Source: an uncultured Alphaproteobacteria bacterium
GTDB taxonomy: Bacteria; Pseudomonadota; Alphaproteobacteria; RF32; CAG-239
Length of the DNA: 24,217 nt
Reading direction: 5' to 3'
Assembly (NCBI GenBank): GCA_900551585.1
Contig: URWU01000004.1
Coordinates: 1 to 24,217, forward strand
Shown here: positions 21,359-24,217 of the stretch, piece after piece
How positions within the stretch are numbered: the first letter of the stretch is position 1
How the letters are laid out: every line of letters starts with the position of its first letter
Notes under the pieces: generated by a model
The model's input: only the letters and a program-made list of their open reading frames with translations
What the model was told of the DNA's origin: nothing
Database searches by the model: none
Position numbers and translations under genes: made by a program

Positions 21359-23038
21359 ATGACTCAGGAACTGTTAATCGATATGTACTATGCCGCCCCG
21401 GAACTGTGGTTCGGGCTGGGCGCTTTATTCCTGATTTTATTGTTGCTGCTGCTCTACTACTGGTATAATTATCTGCGCCTCAAACAAAAAAACTATTTCT
21501 TAAACCGTGACCGCGAGCGCTATGCCGAAACGCTTTATGCCTCCAAAGACGGTTATTTTGCCTTTATTTATCCGGACCAAAAAGTGGACGACCCGCGCAA
21601 AAATGTTGTCGAACGCTGCTCGCGCCGCCTGGCCGTGATTATGAATCTGGCCGAGGGTACCGCTTCTTGTTTTGATGATATTCTTAAGAATTTTTATAAG
21701 GAAGATACCAAAAAAATTCAAAAATATGTCGAGCTGCTGCGGGAAGACGGTGTTTCTTTTGATGATGAATTTACACTCAAAAACAGCAGCAAGCGGCTGC
21801 GTTTGTCCGGTTCACGCATCAACGGCATCGACGGTAATATTTATTGCGACATGATTTGGTTCCGCGATATCAGCATCGAATCGCAGACGATTGATGAATT
21901 GGAATCCGAAAAAAGCAGCTGGTTCAAACAGATTTTGAAACTGGAAGACCTGATTAACAACATTCCTTATCCTGTCTGGCTGCGCGATGACAAACTCAAC
22001 ATTTTTGAACTGAATCGCAAATATCTGGAATTTTTTGACAACAAAAACCGCGAAGACATTATCGCCAACCATTTGGAAATCCAGAATGTGAACGGCGAGC
22101 ATATATCGCGCAATCTGGCTTTTCTGGCGCACTCCATCAACAAAACCAAAAAACAGACGGTCAATATCATCAAAAACGGCGAACGCCGGGTATATGAGGT
22201 GGTTGAAACGCCTTTTCATGTTGAAGACAGTCTTGATAAAATTTATACGGCCGGCGCCCTGATTGACATTACCGAACTGGACGACCTGAAACGCAATCTC
22301 AAAATCCACCAAAATGCCCATTTGGAGATTATGGGCACGCTCGGAACCGCTTTTGCCGTTTTCAGCAATGCTTTTAAGCTGGCTTTTTATAACAAAGCTT
22401 TTGTTCAATTGTGGAAGCTTGAAGATGTGTGGCTTGAACAACAGCCGAACTACTCCATGTTTCTTGATGTTCTGCGTGACAAACGCATGCTGCCGGAAGT
22501 CCCTGATTATCTGGCTTTCAAAAACGGCGAGCAAAAAGACTTCAGTACGATTATCGAAGCCAAAGAAGATATGCTGCATTTGCCGAGCGGCCAGACAATC
22601 CGCCGCGTGCGTATTCCGCACCCGATGGGCGGCCTGGTTTTCGCTTTTGAAGACGTTTCCGACAAGCTGGCAACCAGACGTGCTTATAATTCGCTGTTGG
22701 CCATTCAGAAAGAATCACTCGAAAACCTGTTTGACGCCGTTATCATCTTTGGTTTTGACGGGCATTTAAATTTCTATAATCAGTCTTATCTCAATTTGTG
22801 GAAGATAGAGGAAGAAGTTTTGGAAAAAGAACCGAATATTTCGGAGCTGGTCGAAACACAAAAAGATTTCTTTACCAAAGTCGAAGACTGGAAAAGCCTG
22901 AAAGCCGATATTATTAACCATATCATCAGTTTTACGACCAAAACCTTTGTCCTCAACCGGGACGATGTCGACCGGGTGGAAGTTATGTCGCGGACCTTGT
23001 CAGACGGTTCGATTATGGTGACATATAAACAGTTGTAA
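21359..23038 (+). CDS. Membrane-anchored multi-PAS protein without histidine-kinase domain
   Basis: A 559-residue protein with one membrane helix (about 17-37) followed by PAS-type sensor domains. These are about 55-170 (ASKDGYFAFIYPDQ), 190-312 (LINNIPYPVWLRDDKLNIFE, ending GALIDITELDDLKR), 325-440 (LGTAFAVFSNAFKLAFYNKA) and 450-555 (LFDAVIIFGFDGHLNFYNQS). The third and fourth carry the phrase FYNxxxxxLWKxE twice. This matches the sensor part of alphaproteobacterial PAS hybrid-type sensor kinases, including the 'LPSGQTIRR' and 'GGLVFAFEDVSDKL' blocks. The protein stops after SDGSIMVTYKQL, where the family normally continues into the dimerisation/His and ATPase domains. No kinase remnant is visible downstream in any frame, so this is a stable loss rather than a single frameshift. 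No clear SD precedes ATG 21359. Confidence 0.85.
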   Translation: MTQELLIDMYYAAPELWFGLGALFLILLLLLLYYWYNYLRLKQKNYFLNRDRERYAETLYASKDGYFAFIYPDQKVDDPRKNVVERCSRRLAVIMNLAEGTASCFDDILKNFYKEDTKKIQKYVELLREDGVSFDDEFTLKNSSKRLRLSGSRINGIDGNIYCDMIWFRDISIESQTIDELESEKSSWFKQILKLEDLINNIPYPVWLRDDKLNIFELNRKYLEFFDNKNREDIIANHLEIQNVNGEHISRNLAFLAHSINKTKKQTVNIIKNGERRVYEVVETPFHVEDSLDKIYTAGALIDITELDDLKRNLKIHQNAHLEIMGTLGTAFAVFSNAFKLAFYNKAFVQLWKLEDVWLEQQPNYSMFLDVLRDKRMLPEVPDYLAFKNGEQKDFSTIIEAKEDMLHLPSGQTIRRVRIPHPMGGLVFAFEDVSDKLATRRAYNSLLAIQKESLENLFDAVIIFGFDGHLNFYNQSYLNLWKIEEEVLEKEPNISELVETQKDFFTKVEDWKSLKADIINHIISFTTKTFVLNRDDVDRVEVMSRTLSDGSIMVTYKQL

Positions 23039-23110
23039 AAAGCTTTAATCTCTATTTTATATTTCAGTAACTGCTTATTTTTACGGCAATAAATATTTTT
23101 CGGCAGATAA

Positions 23111-23139
23111 TTGACAAAAAATTGTGAATGCGATACTTT
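23111..23139 (+). promoter_or_regulatory. Candidate promoter for the 23191 gene
   Basis: A perfect -35 TTGACA (23111-23116) is followed after 17 bases by TACTTT (23134-23139), a weak -10. Predicted start at about 23146 leaves a 45-base leader before ATG 23191. It is the only consensus -35 in this 150-base gap. Confidence 0.45.
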
Positions 23140-23190
23140 AAACAGTAATAACAAATTTCTGCCAGAACAGCAGAGTGTGTGGAGATAAGA

Positions 23191-24012
23191 ATGAACGACA
23201 ATGCTTCTAATCCGAATTTAGAATGGAAAAAAGGCAGTATCGGCGAGCAGGAAAAGCTCACGCTTAAGACAAACATTAAGCAGGCCGTCGAATATAATGC
23301 CAAAAAAGATGAAGTGACAAAAACTCCGAAACCGATTGCCGCCGACCTGCCGCAGGGGCTTAAAAGAATCCGCAATAAAATCAAAAATTTTGACGAAGAT
23401 GATGACGAAGACGAAAATGGTCAGGTTGTCATTGACCCGCTTATGCAGGCTTCTAATAATTCTCTGCTCAATGCCCTGCATGAAGATGAAAAGAAAATGC
23501 TCAAGCAGCAGGAAACCAATAATCTGATTAAACAGCAGCTGGAAGTCGAGAAAGTCGGCACTATTAATCTGGCCAACAACATGGCACGCCAGGCCGGCTT
23601 CAAAGGCCTGAAAAAATCTACCGTTCAGCAAAGCCTGATGAATAATACCATCAGCCCCGACCGCCTGAAAGAAACCATCAAAAAAGAATTTAAGAATGAA
23701 CTTAAAGCCGGCAACAAAAACTGGAGCGAGCTCAGCGATAAAGATTTGCTGAACCTCATGGAGGGCGTTAACAAAATCAAATCTATCGGCGGCAAAGAGA
23801 GTTTATCCATGCTTAAAGACATGGATGTCAAAGAAGTGGCGGAATATGGCAAAGAAAAAAATAATGAAATGAAAATCGCCCGGACTATTTGCGAAAAAAC
23901 CGGCCGCAAAGAATGCAAAGTTCCGAAAAAAGAAAAACAGCAGGCCGAAAAAACTATGGTTAAAAATAAAAATCTTAATCAGAAACTGGTTCAAGACAGG
24001 GAAAGAAGTTAA
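23191..24012 (+). CDS. Charged soluble protein of unknown function
   Basis: Not recognised. I start at ATG 23191 (273 residues): GGAG (23181-23184) lies 6 bases ahead, whereas GTG 23179 has no binding site. No signal peptide or membrane helix is visible. The N-terminal part has NLEWKKG (residues 9-15) and a basic stretch LKRIRNKIKNF, followed by an acidic run (DEDDDEDENG, about 72-81). A helical middle region (about 90-215) holds LANNMARQAGFKGLKKS and the 'LSDKDLLNLMEGVNKIKSI' helix. The C-terminus is very lysine-rich (KVPKKEKQQAEKTMVKNKN). The short DLDWKKG/NLEWKKG phrase recurs in the 19035 protein. REP-like repeats begin right after the stop. The mix of acidic and basic tracts suggests a nucleic-acid- or protein-binding role, but nothing proves this. 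Confidence 0.75.
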   Translation: MNDNASNPNLEWKKGSIGEQEKLTLKTNIKQAVEYNAKKDEVTKTPKPIAADLPQGLKRIRNKIKNFDEDDDEDENGQVVIDPLMQASNNSLLNALHEDEKKMLKQQETNNLIKQQLEVEKVGTINLANNMARQAGFKGLKKSTVQQSLMNNTISPDRLKETIKKEFKNELKAGNKNWSELSDKDLLNLMEGVNKIKSIGGKESLSMLKDMDVKEVAEYGKEKNNEMKIARTICEKTGRKECKVPKKEKQQAEKTMVKNKNLNQKLVQDRERS

Positions 24013-24039
24013 ACGCGAGGCAGCAAACGCAGCGCGTTT
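24011..24039. repeat. Inverted repeat on the stop of the 23191 gene
   Basis: AAACGCG (24011-24017), which starts inside the TAA stop, is exactly repeated in reverse at CGCGTTT (24033-24039), with a 15-base loop. There is no T tract after it, so it is not a classical terminator. It borders the REP-like array. Confidence 0.5.
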
Positions 24040-24051
24040 GATCGCATCAGT

Positions 24052-24217
24052 CAGCTGACGCACCTCTCGCGGCCGGGAACACCTGACAGCACAGGCAAGC
24101 GCCTGAGGCATGGTTTAGCTGCCGCACCGCTCGGTCGGGAACGCCTGACAGCACAGGCAAGTGCCTGAGGCATGAATCAGCTGTCTCACCGCTCGCGGTC
24201 GGGAACGCCCGACGGCG
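24052..24217 (+). repeat. Tandem array of REP-like multi-hairpin repeats (runs off the window)
   Basis: A partial unit tail (24052-24070) is followed by unit A (24071-24132, 62 bp), unit B (24133-24196, 64 bp) and the start of unit C (24197-24217, cut by the window end). Each unit reads: hairpin GTCGGGAACG-CCTGAC (GCCGGG in A), GCACAGGCAAGCGCCTG (GTGCCTG in B), AGGCATG, a variable 4-5 bases, AGCTG...CACCGCTC. Within a unit GCCTG-CAGGC-GCCTG arms alternate, so two hairpins are mutually exclusive. Unit C begins like the 4352 copy (CGCCCGACGGCG). Confidence 0.8.

Noticed and set aside
21812..22621. Minus-strand open frame of 269 codons opposite the PAS protein
   Set aside because: Codon pattern and PAS signatures support the plus strand. 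The antisense frame has no recognisable features.
23803..24111. Minus-strand open frame also starting MPQALACAV
   Set aside because: The shared N-terminus comes from the repeat itself, not from homology between proteins. The rest is antisense to the 23191 gene.
24052..24217. CRISPR array
   Set aside because: Units are directly adjacent without unique spacers, differ in sequence, and are themselves strongly palindromic. No cas gene is near.

Overview
The window reads as chromosome of an alphaproteobacterium of moderate GC (about 45-48% in genes), probably a host-associated or gut lineage. The evidence is gene order and protein type. There is a yajC-secD-secF block. On the minus strand, ihfB, a LapA-like membrane protein and accD lie in the order usual for alphaproteobacteria. 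The Lon-like protease, TsaB, YejA/YejB and GpsA proteins are of proteobacterial type. No phage, transposase, CRISPR array, rRNA or tRNA gene was seen. The lineage assignment is inference.

Layout. 1-2660: end of yajC, then secD and secF, closed by a strong terminator. 2856-4352: a small unknown gene with its own terminator, then gpsA. 4352-4963 is the only long gene-free stretch. It holds a multi-hairpin REP-like repeat directly on the gpsA stop codon, a block of nested palindromes, and what looks like a complete small-RNA gene (promoter, about 160-nt rod-like fold, intrinsic terminator) that may be a 6S-type RNA. An inverted copy of the repeat then overlaps the ribosome-binding site of a small XRE-type regulator. 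5201-9113 (minus): accA-rmuC, ihfB, lapA and accD, ending in a terminator shared with the regulator. 9224-13647 (plus): a two-helix membrane protein with a long acidic tail, translationally overlapping yejA (probable CTG start), then yejB; yejE and yejF are missing. 13628-16601 (minus): a Lon-family protease and a low-molecular-weight protein tyrosine phosphatase whose Shine-Dalgarno lies inside a perfect 11-bp hairpin.

16689-24012 is richest in proteins of unknown role: a membrane-anchored TPR protein, a membrane protein with a degenerate endonuclease/exonuclease/phosphatase fold, a membrane coiled-coil/TPR-like protein, tsaB, a membrane-anchored multi-PAS protein with no kinase domain, and a charged soluble protein. 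Three of the unknowns are single-span N-terminally anchored proteins facing the cytoplasm (inference from flanking charges). Two unrelated ones share a short (D/N)L(D/E)WKKG motif. The window ends inside a tandem array of the same REP-like repeat found after gpsA.

The housekeeping content covers membrane-protein export (SecDF/YajC), the first step of fatty-acid synthesis (AccA/AccD), phospholipid backbone supply (GpsA), nucleoid architecture (IHF), tRNA t6A modification (TsaB) and proteolysis. The best candidates for something undescribed are the repeat family, the small RNA, the SD-sequestering hairpin and the cluster of membrane-anchored unknowns.
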